Shown one piece after another: positions 28,475 through 36,818 of a stretch of 64,000 bases of DNA (positions are counted from its first letter, which is position 1; each line of letters begins with the position of its first letter). Source of the stretch: Lacunisphaera sp. GTDB taxonomy: Bacteria > Verrucomicrobiota > Verrucomicrobiia > Opitutales > Opitutaceae. The position numbers and the translations under genes were made by a program. Under the pieces are notes generated by a model that saw nothing but the letters and a program-made list of their open reading frames with translations, was not told the DNA's origin and made no database searches. The stretch covers positions 434,001 through 498,000 of the forward strand of contig JAQSCO010000060.1 in the NCBI GenBank assembly GCA_029945445.1, written 5' to 3'.

Positions 28475-29962
28475 GTGATCGGTTGGATTGGAGATTTTTT
28501 CCGTTTTTGGTGGGCGCTGTTCTATTGGAACACCCGCAAGGGCTGGTTCCGCCTGCACGGCGCGCACCGGGACGACTGCCCCTGCCAGAACGCCAGCGAC
28601 TCCGGACTGGCCGGCGAATCGCGCTGTGACGCGGTCATCCAGTGGAACCGGCCGGAGCGTTTCCGGCGGGTCTGCCCGCTGCTCAAGGAAACCCCCGAGG
28701 GCCTGCGCTGCTCCGTCGAGGCCGAGCGCGTGCGCCCCTTCTGGGGCCGCGCCGTCCTCTGCGCCGCCGGCGCCCTGCTGGGCCTTTACCTGGCGGGCAC
28801 CGGGGTGGCCTACACCGTCCTGCGGGCGGCCAAATACGACCTGACTTATCTGACGGTGGCCTGGCCGCCGAAGTGGAAGGAGCTGCGCGGCGCCCAGGAA
28901 AAGCTTTACGCCGCGCGCGCGCAGACGGCGCTGCAGCAGGGCAACTACCAGGAGGCCATTCTCTCGCTGGAGATGGTCTGCCAGTTGAACCCGCGCAACT
29001 ACAGCGCCGGGCTGGCGCTGGCGGGCCTGAGCCTGGTGGCGGCCCGGCCCCATGTCGCCGACCACATCTACGAGCGTCTCATGCGGGATGTGCCCGAGCA
29101 GCGCGTCCAGACGGCCCAGCTCTGGTTCCGCCTGCTGCTCGCCCGGGGCAATTACCCGCTGATCTTCCCCCTGGCTGCCGCCATGCTCAGCGAGGATCCC
29201 GAGCAGCGCGGGGCGTGGTTGAACGCCCTGCTCTTTGCCGCGCGCCATTCGCATGGCAGCGAGTCCCTCCGCCTCGTCCTGCAGCAAAACCCCCATCTGC
29301 CGGAGTGGTGCACCGAGATCATCAACCTTGAGCAAGCCCTGCTGGAGAACCGGCTCGATGGTGCGTTGCCCGGCCTGACCCGTGTCCACCATACCCCGCC
29401 CTCGCCTTACCTGCCCCTTTTCCAGGTTGATCGCCTGCTGCTCCACGGGCGCGCCGACCAGGCCGACACCCTGCTCAACGCCTACGGCAACCTGCTCCCG
29501 GCCGACGAGGCGGCGTTCCTGCGGCTGCGGGTCTTCCGCACCGAGAACCGGACCGGACTGGCGGCCGCCGAATACGACAACCTGCTCCAGTATCCGATGA
29601 CCCCGCGCCTCGCCGCGAAGTTTTGCGCCGCCCTGATCACGGCGCCCGCGCCCACGCCGCTCGCGGGCTACCTCGACAAATTCCTGCGGGAGGGCCCGGC
29701 CATCTCCGCCGACACCGTGGCCCTCTACCACGCCACCTACCTCGCCGCGGCCCTCGCGGGCGACCCCGCCCGGGCCGGCCTCATCCGCGAGCGCATCACG
29801 AAATTCACCGCCGCCGACGCCCGCGCCCTGAACGGGCTCGGCGAGCTCCTGAAAAGCGGCAGGCCTGACGCGCGCCTGTCCCGCATCCTGCCATTGGTGC
29901 CGCTTCCCACCGAGGTGATCTACGCCATCTTGGAGCGGTCGCCCGCCACCGCACCCCAATGA
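28475..29962 (+). CDS. Exosortase-linked membrane TPR-like protein with N-terminal Cys cluster
   Basis: 495 residues starting at GTG 28475. The N-terminal 90 residues are rich in Trp/Phe and hold five cysteines (DDCPCQ, SRCD, RVCP, LRCS), spaced as for a metal site. One membrane helix follows at about 95-120. The remainder (about 140-485) is helical with TPR-like repeats (ALQQGNYQEAILSLEMVCQLNP). No known name. It overlaps the exosortase start by 4 bp (ATGA), so it is almost certainly part of the exosortase system, perhaps as a periplasmic scaffold comparable to PrsT-type TPR proteins of other exosortase loci. Confidence 0.8.
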   Translation: MIGWIGDFFRFWWALFYWNTRKGWFRLHGAHRDDCPCQNASDSGLAGESRCDAVIQWNRPERFRRVCPLLKETPEGLRCSVEAERVRPFWGRAVLCAAGALLGLYLAGTGVAYTVLRAAKYDLTYLTVAWPPKWKELRGAQEKLYAARAQTALQQGNYQEAILSLEMVCQLNPRNYSAGLALAGLSLVAARPHVADHIYERLMRDVPEQRVQTAQLWFRLLLARGNYPLIFPLAAAMLSEDPEQRGAWLNALLFAARHSHGSESLRLVLQQNPHLPEWCTEIINLEQALLENRLDGALPGLTRVHHTPPSPYLPLFQVDRLLLHGRADQADTLLNAYGNLLPADEAAFLRLRVFRTENRTGLAAAEYDNLLQYPMTPRLAAKFCAALITAPAPTPLAGYLDKFLREGPAISADTVALYHATYLAAALAGDPARAGLIRERITKFTAADARALNGLGELLKSGRPDARLSRILPLVPLPTEVIYAILERSPATAPQ

Positions 29963-31563
29963 ACCCCGCCCCCGCCTCCGCTCCCGGCCGACCGGCCGGC
30001 CGCTACCTCGCCCTCGGCGCGATGCTGCTGGCGCTCGTCGCGGCCTTCGCCGCCCTGCTCTGGCCCGAGTGGCGGTCCAACCCGGATCTCTCGCACGGTT
30101 TTTTCGCCCCGGTGATCTTCCTGCTGCTTCTCTGGGAAAGCCGCCGTTCGGGCACGCCGCGCTGGTTGCCGGCCGGCCGCTACCTGCCTGAGCTGGGCAT
30201 CGTCTTCGCCTGCGGCGCGGGCGCCCTGCTCTTCGGCCTGGCCGGCATCTTTGCGGCTTCCCTGGCCTGGAACCATGCCCTCGTTTGCCTGGTGCTCGCC
30301 GGCTCGCTCTGCTGTTTCCTCTTCGGTGGCCTGCTGATCCTGGCCGATGAGCGCGTGCGGCTGGTGCCGTTCAACTGGATCAGCCTCACCGCCATTTTCC
30401 TGTGGCTGCTCATCACGCCGGTGCCCAACGGCACCTACGCGCGGCTTACCTTCGCCCTGCAGGGCTTCGTGACCGGCAACGTGCTGCAGATGCTGCACGT
30501 GCTGGGGGTGCCGGCCCGCCAGCATGGCAACATCATCGAGCTCGCCACGACCTCGGTCGGCGTCGAGGAGGCATGCAGCGGCATCCGCAGCCTGCTCTCG
30601 TGCGTGTATGCCGGGTTTTTCTTCGCCGCCTGGCAGGTGCGCCGCCCGCTGGGCCGCCTTGTCCTGATCGTCGCCGCGCCCCTGCTGGCGCTGGGCATGA
30701 ACTTCGTCCGCTCGCTCACCCTCACCCTCCTCGCCAATGCCGGGCAGGAGATCGCCGGCTTCTGGCACGACGCCACGGGCTTCGCCATCCTCGGCGTGAC
30801 GGCCCTGGCGCTCGCCGGGCTCGCCGTGCTGCTCGAGTCCAGGGCCGGACCCGCGTCCGCCGTCCCGGCGCCACCGGCCGCCCCGCCGGAGCGCTGGCCG
30901 CTGGGCGTTTTCTGGACCAGTCTCGTGGCGATGATGGTGCTCGCCGGATTTTTCTTTGTGCACTCCCGCCCGGCCGCGAGTGCCGGCCAGCCGCCCCCGC
31001 TGCTCGCCGCCATGCTGCCAGCCCAAGCGGACGGCTGGGCGGTGCGGACGCCGAACGATCTCTATCAGTTCGCTGATATCCTCCAGACTTCCCACCTCCT
31101 CGAGCGAACTTACCTCCGCACCACCGGCGACGGCCAGCTGACGCAGCTCACCGTTTACATCGCGTATTGGGCCGCCGGCCAGGCCTCGGTCAGCCGGGTC
31201 GCCTCGCACACGCCCGACGCGTGCTGGCCCGGCGCCGGCTGGATCGCCAAGCCGGTGCTCGACGAGCAGGAGGTGCCCCAGTTGCCGGGCATCACCATTT
31301 TTCCCGCCGAGCACCGGTTGTTCAAGAACCCGGAAGGTTACCCGCAGCACGTCTGGTTCTGGCACGTTTACGACCGGCGCGTGATCAACTACCAGGATCC
31401 CTATTCCGTGCCGGCGCTCTTCAAGCTCGCCCTCCAATACGGTTTCCGCCGGCAGGGCGACCAGTTCTTCGTGCGGGTCTCCAGCAACAAGCCCTGGCAC
31501 GACCTCGCCGCGGAGCCGCTCGTCCAGGAGATTTTTGCCAACCTCGCCCGCATCGGCCTCTGA
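29959..31563 (+). CDS. Exosortase fused to an EpsI-like domain
   Basis: 534 residues. The N-terminal exosortase part (about 15-285) has multiple membrane helices, the LSHGFFAPV block, and the full catalytic set: Cys206 in VEEACSGIRS, Arg251 in NFVRS and His270 in FWHDATG. Exosortases cleave and transfer proteins carrying PEP-CTERM-like signals. After a Pro/Ala linker and another helix (about 310-330), the C-terminal 200 residues resemble EpsI (YIAYWAAGQASVSRVASHTPDACWPGAGW, given by its key SHTPD.CWP motif), normally a separate exopolysaccharide-associated protein. A fused exosortase/EpsI is known in several exosortase subtypes. Which subtype this is needs a profile search. Confidence 0.92.
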   Translation: MNPAPASAPGRPAGRYLALGAMLLALVAAFAALLWPEWRSNPDLSHGFFAPVIFLLLLWESRRSGTPRWLPAGRYLPELGIVFACGAGALLFGLAGIFAASLAWNHALVCLVLAGSLCCFLFGGLLILADERVRLVPFNWISLTAIFLWLLITPVPNGTYARLTFALQGFVTGNVLQMLHVLGVPARQHGNIIELATTSVGVEEACSGIRSLLSCVYAGFFFAAWQVRRPLGRLVLIVAAPLLALGMNFVRSLTLTLLANAGQEIAGFWHDATGFAILGVTALALAGLAVLLESRAGPASAVPAPPAAPPERWPLGVFWTSLVAMMVLAGFFFVHSRPAASAGQPPPLLAAMLPAQADGWAVRTPNDLYQFADILQTSHLLERTYLRTTGDGQLTQLTVYIAYWAAGQASVSRVASHTPDACWPGAGWIAKPVLDEQEVPQLPGITIFPAEHRLFKNPEGYPQHVWFWHVYDRRVINYQDPYSVPALFKLALQYGFRRQGDQFFVRVSSNKPWHDLAAEPLVQEIFANLARIGL

Positions 31564-31564
31564 C

Positions 31565-31657
31565 ATGCCCCTCGCCACCACCAAAGCGGAAAAGCTTATC
31601 CTCGGCGTGCTCGCCGCCCTCCTCGTGCTGGGCCTCATCGGCCGGTTGCTGCTGTGA
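31565..31657 (+). CDS. 30-residue single-helix membrane peptide after the exosortase
   Basis: ATG at 31565, 1 nt after the exosortase stop, TGA at 31655-31657. The product is a short Lys/Thr N-terminus (MPLATTKAEK) followed by a 20-residue hydrophobic helix rich in Leu with a central Gly-Arg. The tight spacing and clean membrane-helix composition argue for a real gene. Small membrane peptides beside exosortases are seen in other systems; its role is unknown. No PEP-CTERM motif is visible in it. Confidence 0.6.
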   Translation: MPLATTKAEKLILGVLAALLVLGLIGRLLL

Positions 31658-31701
31658 GCCGCGCATTGCAGTTGCCAAGCCCCGCCGAATCAAAAACGTA
31701 G

Positions 31702-31730
31702 GCATCTTTCCCGCCCACCCGCGCGTATCT
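31702..31730 (+). promoter_or_regulatory. Candidate ECF-type promoter upstream of the sigma factor
   Basis: In the 157-bp gap between the small peptide gene and the sigma factor gene, GCATCT (31702-31707) and GTATCT (31725-31730) are separated by 17 nt, a spacing typical of ECF promoters. Autoregulation of ECF operons is common, but this match is by eye only. Confidence 0.25.
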
Positions 31731-31814
31731 CATGAAATGCTCCTGGCCACAGCCCGCCCGCTTTCCTTGCTCCACGTCGCGCTACCGCGACGGGCGGCGC
31801 CGGCGCGTTACCGT

Positions 31815-32411
31815 ATGACGCCAGCCGCTCCAGTCGCTGCCGACGACGGCGCCCAGGCCCGCGAGCAGGCCGCCCTGCTGGCCGCGATGGCCCGCGGCGA
31901 CAAATCCGCCCTCGCCCGCCTCTACGACTCGCTCGGCCGGCCGCTCTACTCGCTCGCCTTCCGGGTCACCAACGACGCCGCCGAGGCGCAGGACATCGTC
32001 CAGGACGTGTTCCTGCAGCTCTGGCAAAAGGCCACGGCCTACGACACCAGCCGCGGCTCCGTCTTCAGCTGGGCCGCGACGCTGACCCGCAATCGCGCGA
32101 TCGACCGCGTTCGCATGCGCAAGCGCCGCACCGAGCTCCTCGCCGGCGCCGCCGCCGAGCTCCAGCCGGCCGCGCCCGCCGGTGACACCGACTCCGCGGC
32201 TTCGCTGTGGCTGCGCGAGAAGGCCGGCGCCGTCCGGGCTGCGCTCACCGGTCTCGCCCCCGACCAGCAGAAGGCCATCGAACTCGCCTTCTTCAGCGGC
32301 CTCACCCAGCAGGAGATCGCGGCCAAACTCAACGAACCGCTCGGCACGATCAAGGCCCGCATCCGCCGCGGCCTGCTCAAGCTGCGCGAAACCCTTCCCT
32401 CGCGTCTATGA
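31815..32411 (+). CDS. ECF-type RNA polymerase sigma factor
   Basis: 198 residues from the ATG at 31815, chosen because the upstream sequence has no coding character. Region 2 is seen in ARLYDSLGRPLYSLAFRVTNDAAEAQDIVQDVFLQLW (key core DIVQDVFLQLW) and region 4 in PDQQKAIELAFFSGLTQQEIA with the GTIKARIRRGL recognition helix, again naming cores only. The partner anti-sigma gene overlaps its stop (ATGA), the normal arrangement for SigK/RskA-type pairs. The signal sensed is unknown. The regulon could include the exosortase locus just upstream, but that is only suggested by position. Confidence 0.92.
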   Translation: MTPAAPVAADDGAQAREQAALLAAMARGDKSALARLYDSLGRPLYSLAFRVTNDAAEAQDIVQDVFLQLWQKATAYDTSRGSVFSWAATLTRNRAIDRVRMRKRRTELLAGAAAELQPAAPAGDTDSAASLWLREKAGAVRAALTGLAPDQQKAIELAFFSGLTQQEIAAKLNEPLGTIKARIRRGLLKLRETLPSRL

Positions 32412-33220
32412 TCACCGACCGACAGGAAGAACTCGCTTCGCTCCACGCCTTCGGCCTCCTCGAAGGCGCGGAAGGCGCTGCGTTTGTCGTCGAGCTGGCC
32501 GGCAACCCCGAGCTGCGCACCCTTTGCGACAGTCTCGCCGGCGCCGCCGCCTCCCTCGCGCTGGCCGCGCCGCCGGTCGAGCCGCCCGCCGGCCTGAAGG
32601 ACCGCATCCTCGACGCCGTCGCGGCACCCGCCGGCGACAACGTCGTCGCCTTCCCGTTGCACAAGTTCGCGCCGTGGGCCGTCGCCGCCGCGCTGGCCGT
32701 GGCCGCCACGTGGTTTGCCAACCAGAATATGGCGCTGCGCAACGATAACCTCACGCTCCGCAACGAGCGCCAGCTTGCCGAGGTCGCCTACAAGATGACG
32801 CAGAACCAGCTCGCCGAGCGTTCGCTGCTGGCCGAGCAAATGATCACCGACCTGGGCCGCCAGCTGCGTCGCGCCGACGACCTCACGCGCCTCAAGGTCA
32901 CCGCCCTCGCCTCGCTCGCCGGCAACACCAGAGAGGCGCAGGTCATCGCCGTGTGGAATCCGGAGCAACAGACCGGCCTGCTCACCATGGAGAAGCTGCC
33001 CGCCCTCGCCGACACGCAGGATTACCAGATCTGGATCGTTGATCCGGCCTACAAGGATCCGGTCAACGGCGGCGTCTTCCACGCCGGCGCCGACGGCAGG
33101 GTCACACTCGGCTTCAAGCCGGACCAGCCCGTGAAGCAGGCCGCGGCCTTCGCCATCAGCCTCGAGAAGCGGGGCGGCGTGCCGAAGGCCGAGGGTCCGA
33201 TTGTCCTGCTCGGGAAGTGA
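32408..33220 (+). CDS. Anti-sigma factor, RskA-like
   Basis: 270 residues. The N-terminal 80 residues (ELASLHAFGLLEGAE) form the cytoplasmic sigma-binding part typical of RskA proteins, lacking a zinc HxxxCxxC motif. One membrane helix follows at about 88-105, then a coiled-coil (about 105-165) and a periplasmic RskA C-terminal domain (about 175-270: VIAVWNPEQQTGLL, DYQIWIVDP, FAISLEKRGGVP). Start ATG overlaps the sigma gene stop by 4 bp. It should hold the ECF factor at the membrane until regulated proteolysis. Confidence 0.9.
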   Translation: MITDRQEELASLHAFGLLEGAEGAAFVVELAGNPELRTLCDSLAGAAASLALAAPPVEPPAGLKDRILDAVAAPAGDNVVAFPLHKFAPWAVAAALAVAATWFANQNMALRNDNLTLRNERQLAEVAYKMTQNQLAERSLLAEQMITDLGRQLRRADDLTRLKVTALASLAGNTREAQVIAVWNPEQQTGLLTMEKLPALADTQDYQIWIVDPAYKDPVNGGVFHAGADGRVTLGFKPDQPVKQAAAFAISLEKRGGVPKAEGPIVLLGK

Positions 33221-33300
33221 TTCGCCGCGTGGCGAGCAAAATTTTCGGGTCGTAACTTGACTCTTGTCTATGGCGCGTGGCCGGAAAAACTGGCCGTCGC

Positions 33301-34485
33301 ATGATAATCAAACCGAAGGTCCGCGGCTTCGTCTGCGTGACCGCCCACCCCACGGGTTGCGCCGCTCATATCCAGGAGCAGATTGACCAGGTGAAGGCCA
33401 AGGGCCCGATCAAACAGGGCCCGAAGAAGGTCCTGGTCATCGGCGCCTCCACGGGCTACGGCCTCGCCTCGCGCATCACCGCCGCGTTCGGCTCCGGCGC
33501 CGCCACGCTCGGGATCTTCTTCGAGCGCCCCTCCGAGGAGGGCCGCCCCGCCACGCCGGGCTGGTATAATTCCATCGCCTTCACCCGCGCCGCGCGGGCC
33601 GCCGGACTCTACGCCGGCAACATCAACGGCGACGCCTTCTCCAAGGAAATCAAGGCGCAGGCCATCGCGACCATCGCCCAGGAAATGGGGCCCATCGACC
33701 TCGTCGTCTATTCCCTGGCCTCGCCCCGCCGCACGCACCCCGTGACCGGTGTCGTGCACAAGTCCTGCCTCAAGCCCCTCGGCGCGCCCTACACCAACAA
33801 GACCGTCGACACCGACAAGGGCATCGTCAGCGACATCACCATCGAACCCGCCACCGAGGCCGAGGCCGCCGACACCGTCGCCGTCATGGGCGGCGAGGAC
33901 TGGGAGATGTGGATGGACGCCCTCGCCGAGGCCAAGCTGCTCGCGCCCGGCGCCACCTCCGTCGCCTATTCCTACATCGGGCCCATCCACACCTGGCCCA
34001 TCTACAAGGACGGCACCATCGGCCGCGCCAAGGTCGACCTCGAGCGCGCCGCCCATGCGATCGACGCCAAGCTGAAGGCCCACGGCAACGGTCGCGCGTT
34101 CATCTCGGTCAACAAGGCGCTCGTCACGCAGGCCAGCTCGGCCATCCCGGTCGTGCCGCTCTACATTTCCATCCTCTACAAGGTCATGAAGGCCGCCGGC
34201 ACGCACGAGGGCTGTATCGAGCAGATGCAGCGCCTGTTCGCCACCCAACTCTACAACGGCAGCACGATCAAATTCGACGGCGAGGGCCGCGTCCGCGTCG
34301 ACGACTGGGAGATGCGCCCGGAAATCCAGCAACCGGTTTCGGCCATCTGGCCCCAGGTCACAACCGAGAACCTCGCGGCGCTCACCGACATCGAGGGTTA
34401 TCGCACGGAGTTCCTGAAGCTCTTCGGCTTCGGCCTCACCGGCGTGAACTACGAGGCCGAGGTCGAGCCGCACCAGGAATTCTGA
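33301..34485 (+). CDS. fabV: Enoyl-ACP reductase FabV / trans-2-enoyl-CoA reductase
   Basis: NADH-dependent last step of the fatty acid elongation cycle. 394 residues from the ATG at 33301 (family about 400). Features: [12 protein letters not shown] and THPTG-like HPTGCA at the N-terminus, the NAD-binding [23 protein letters not shown], and the catalytic Y-x8-K in [11 protein letters not shown], the spacing that separates FabV from FabI (Y-x6-K). FabV enzymes are commonly insensitive to triclosan. It is followed 10 bp later by dtd. Confidence 0.96.
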   Translation: MIIKPKVRGFVCVTAHPTGCAAHIQEQIDQVKAKGPIKQGPKKVLVIGASTGYGLASRITAAFGSGAATLGIFFERPSEEGRPATPGWYNSIAFTRAARAAGLYAGNINGDAFSKEIKAQAIATIAQEMGPIDLVVYSLASPRRTHPVTGVVHKSCLKPLGAPYTNKTVDTDKGIVSDITIEPATEAEAADTVAVMGGEDWEMWMDALAEAKLLAPGATSVAYSYIGPIHTWPIYKDGTIGRAKVDLERAAHAIDAKLKAHGNGRAFISVNKALVTQASSAIPVVPLYISILYKVMKAAGTHEGCIEQMQRLFATQLYNGSTIKFDGEGRVRVDDWEMRPEIQQPVSAIWPQVTTENLAALTDIEGYRTEFLKLFGFGLTGVNYEAEVEPHQEF

Positions 34486-34495
34486 GTCGCGCGCC

Positions 34496-34996
34496 ATGCG
34501 CGTCGTCATCCAGCGCGTCTCCGCGGCCAGCGTCACCATCGCCGGCCGGGTCACCGGCCAGATTGATCGCGGCCTGCTCGTGTTTGTCGGCATCGAGGAG
34601 GCCGACACCGCGGCCGACGGCGAGTGGCTCGCCCAGAAAATCGCCAGGCTCCGCATCTTTGCCGATGCCGAGGGTCACATGAATCTTTCATTGCTCGACC
34701 TGGCTGGCGCAAGAGACGCGCCGGGCTCGGCCCCTCAAGCCCCCGGCCTCAGGGCTCTCGCCTTGGTGGTGAGTCAGTTCACCCTGCACGCCAGCACGCA
34801 GAAAGGCGCCCGGCCTTCCTTCCACCGGGCCGCCCGTCCCGCGCACGCGCAACCGCTCTACCGTCAGTTCATCGGGCAGCTCTCCACCGCGCTCGGCCGG
34901 CCCGTCGCCACCGGCGAGTTCGGCGCCATGATGGAAGTCGCCCTCGTCAACGACGGCCCGGTGACGTTGGTCATCGATTCGCAGCAGCGGGAATAG
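34496..34996 (+). CDS. dtd: D-aminoacyl-tRNA deacylase
   Basis: Hydrolyses D-aminoacyl-tRNAs. 166 residues, slightly long for the family (about 145-150) because of a Pro/Ala-rich insert at about residues 70-87 ([14 protein letters not shown]). The conserved elements are [13 protein letters not shown] at the N-terminus, the SQFTLHA motif, GARPSF and the C-terminal GPVTLVIDS, which carries the Gly-cisPro pair. It lies 10 bp after fabV and ends convergent to the SDR gene, 6 bp away. Confidence 0.95.
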   Translation: MRVVIQRVSAASVTIAGRVTGQIDRGLLVFVGIEEADTAADGEWLAQKIARLRIFADAEGHMNLSLLDLAGARDAPGSAPQAPGLRALALVVSQFTLHASTQKGARPSFHRAARPAHAQPLYRQFIGQLSTALGRPVATGEFGAMMEVALVNDGPVTLVIDSQQRE

Positions 34997-35002
34997 CCCG
35001 CC

Positions 35003-35686
35003 TCAGCCCGCGAACGCCGGCACGCTGGCCGACCGGCCGTTGTCCCCGGCACCAAGGGAAAGAATGAACGGCGCGGCCTCCTTGGCCCACGTCTCCGCCT
35101 TGGGATAGCTCGCCGCCCCGTCACCCCACGCCTGCCGCAGCATGTCGGTGTTGATGCCGCCGGGATTGAGCGGCACAGCGGCCATGCCGACGGGGAGTTC
35201 CTGCGCGAGCGCCTTCGTCAGGCCTTCGATGGCAAACTTGCTGGCGCAATAGGGGGCGAACTCCGCCGAAGTGCTGCGGCCCCAGCCGGAGCTGAGGTTC
35301 ACGATGACCCCGCTGCCGCGCGCCACCATCGCGGGCACGAAATGCCGGATGACGTTGGCGACGCCCTTGATGTTCACGTCGATCAGCTGGTTGAATTCCC
35401 TTGCGGAAATTTTCCACAGCGGCGCCGGGGTGTTCATGAGGGCCGCGTTGTTGATGAGCAGGTCGGGCGCCCCGTGCCGGGCGAGCACATGCTCCGACCA
35501 GAGCGCGACCTTGTTCTCCTCCATCACGTCGAGCGCGGTGAAGTCATGGGGCGCGGGAAACGCGAAGCGCATGTTGAGCACCTCCGCGCTGCGGCCGCAA
35601 CCGATGACGGTGTGGCCGTTGGCGATATACCACTCGGCGAGCGCGCGACCGAGGCCCTTCGTGACGCCGGTGATGAGGATGGTCAT
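35003..35686 (-). CDS. Short-chain dehydrogenase/reductase
   Basis: 227 residues with the classical SDR pattern: cofactor-binding TGVTKGLG at residues about 6-13, LLINNAALM, the catalytic Ser in VNLSSGWGR and YCASK (Tyr and Lys), then NPGGINTDM. The absence of a downstream acidic residue after strand 2 leaves NADPH versus NADH undecided. Substrate unknown. It is isolated between dtd and a large inverted repeat. Confidence 0.9.
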   Translation of the reverse strand: MTILITGVTKGLGRALAEWYIANGHTVIGCGRSAEVLNMRFAFPAPHDFTALDVMEENKVALWSEHVLARHGAPDLLINNAALMNTPAPLWKISAREFNQLIDVNIKGVANVIRHFVPAMVARGSGVIVNLSSGWGRSTSAEFAPYCASKFAIEGLTKALAQELPVGMAAVPLNPGGINTDMLRQAWGDGAASYPKAETWAKEAAPFILSLGAGDNGRSASVPAFAG

Positions 35687-35694
35687 GGGCGGAA

Positions 35695-35772
35695 AGTAGT
35701 GAGTAGCGGGTAGTGGGTAGCGAGTAGAAAACCGTGCGGAATCGCTATGCTCGCTACCCGCTACTCACTACT
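35695..35772. repeat. 19-bp perfect inverted repeat, large hairpin between SDR and exbD
   Basis: Left arm AGTAGTGAGTAGCGGGTAG at 35695-35713, right arm its exact reverse complement at 35754-35772, separated by 40 nt. The arms are built from variations of gagtagcggg/gggtagcgag, and a second overlapping pairing (GTAGCGAG with CTCGCTAC) is possible inside. It fills the 101-bp gap between two minus-strand genes. It has no T-run. A dispersed intergenic repeat is more likely than a simple terminator. Confidence 0.8.
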
Positions 35773-35787
35773 CGCTGCTGTCGCGCG

Positions 35788-36186
35788 TCAGCGCGACTGC
35801 AGCCGGATCTTGTTCAAGCCCTGCTTGCGGCAGGTGTCCATCGCCTGCGTGACAAACCGCAGCGGCGTGTTTTCGTCGGAACGGATGACCACCGTGATGT
35901 CCTTGCTGACCGTGCCGATCTGCCGCACGACTTCCTGCAGCGTCTCCATCGTGGCGGGCCGGCCGTTGACGTCCACCGTGCCCTCCTTCGAGAGGCTGAT
36001 GGTCAGCGACTCCTTGAGTTCGCTTTTGCCCGCCGTCTCCACCTTGGGCAGCGTCAGGTTCATGGTCGCGATGGTGCGAAACTGCATGGTCACGAAGGCG
36101 AAGAAAATCAGCATCACGAGCACGTCAATCAGCGGCACGAGGTTCATCTCGGGCCGCTTGCGCTTCTTGACGTAAAGTCCGCTCAT
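35788..36186 (-). CDS. exbD: Biopolymer transport protein ExbD/TolR family
   Basis: 132 residues from the ATG at 36186. A short basic cytoplasmic N-terminus (VKKRKRPE), one membrane helix (about 17-38) with the essential Asp in PLIDVLVML, and a periplasmic domain ending in FVTQAMDTCRKQGLNKIRL. It uses the proton motive force together with ExbB. Its start overlaps the exbB-like stop by 4 bp. No tonB, tolA or TonB-dependent receptor is adjacent, so the energised partner is elsewhere. Confidence 0.92.
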   Translation of the reverse strand: MSGLYVKKRKRPEMNLVPLIDVLVMLIFFAFVTMQFRTIATMNLTLPKVETAGKSELKESLTISLSKEGTVDVNGRPATMETLQEVVRQIGTVSKDITVVIRSDENTPLRFVTQAMDTCRKQGLNKIRLQSR

Positions 36187-36746
36187 GACTTGGCGTGGCG
36201 GGCGAGGATGCGCTCGAGCAGCAGGTCGATCTTCACCGCGTAGTTCTCGACCTTGCGCTGGAGGAAACCCGCGCCGACCAGCGACGGGATCGCGATCGAC
36301 AGGCCGATGACGGTGGCGGAGAGGGCCAGGGCCACGCCCTTGGTGAAGGCGACCGGGTCCGGCAGGCCGGTCTCGGGTGAAATCTGGGAGAACACCTGCA
36401 GCAGGCCGGTCACCGTGCCGGTGAGGCCGATCAGCGGCGCGGCGGCGTAGATGACGTCCAGGTAGGGAATGCCCCGCTCCATGCGGTTGATCTCGAGCCG
36501 GGCGAAGGCCTTGACCGCCTCCGGGTCGTCCCGGTGCCGCTCGGCAAACTCCACGACGCGCGCCAGCACCGAATGCCGGCCCGGCTGGGCGGGTTTCCCC
36601 TCGACAATGGCGTCGACGAGGTCGTTGGGGAGGACCGCGTCGTTGCGGAGGGCATAGAGCCGCTCGCACAGGATGTAGACCGCGATGACCGAGCAGAGGG
36701 CGAGAGGATAGATGAGGACGCCGGCCCCTTTGAAGATATCAAGCAT
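36183..36746 (-). CDS. exbB: MotA/TolQ/ExbB family proton channel protein
   Basis: 187 residues from the ATG at 36746 (MLDIFKGAG). Three membrane helices, with the first at about 8-25 and the others in the conserved block YAAAPLIGLTGTVTGLL and GVALALSATVIGLSIAIPSLV (named by cores AAPLIGLTGTVTG and LSATVIGLSIAIP). The cytoplasmic loop between helices 1 and 2 is about 75 residues. Forms the pentameric stator with ExbD. First gene of the pair; the transglutaminase-like gene lies just upstream on the same strand. Confidence 0.92.
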   Translation of the reverse strand: MLDIFKGAGVLIYPLALCSVIAVYILCERLYALRNDAVLPNDLVDAIVEGKPAQPGRHSVLARVVEFAERHRDDPEAVKAFARLEINRMERGIPYLDVIYAAAPLIGLTGTVTGLLQVFSQISPETGLPDPVAFTKGVALALSATVIGLSIAIPSLVGAGFLQRKVENYAVKIDLLLERILARHAKS

Positions 36747-36818
36747 GAGAGAGTATGAGTGAAGTCGGTGCTTAGACGCGGACAAGCCGGAAAAGGTTCA
36801 TTGCCAGCCTCATTTTGT

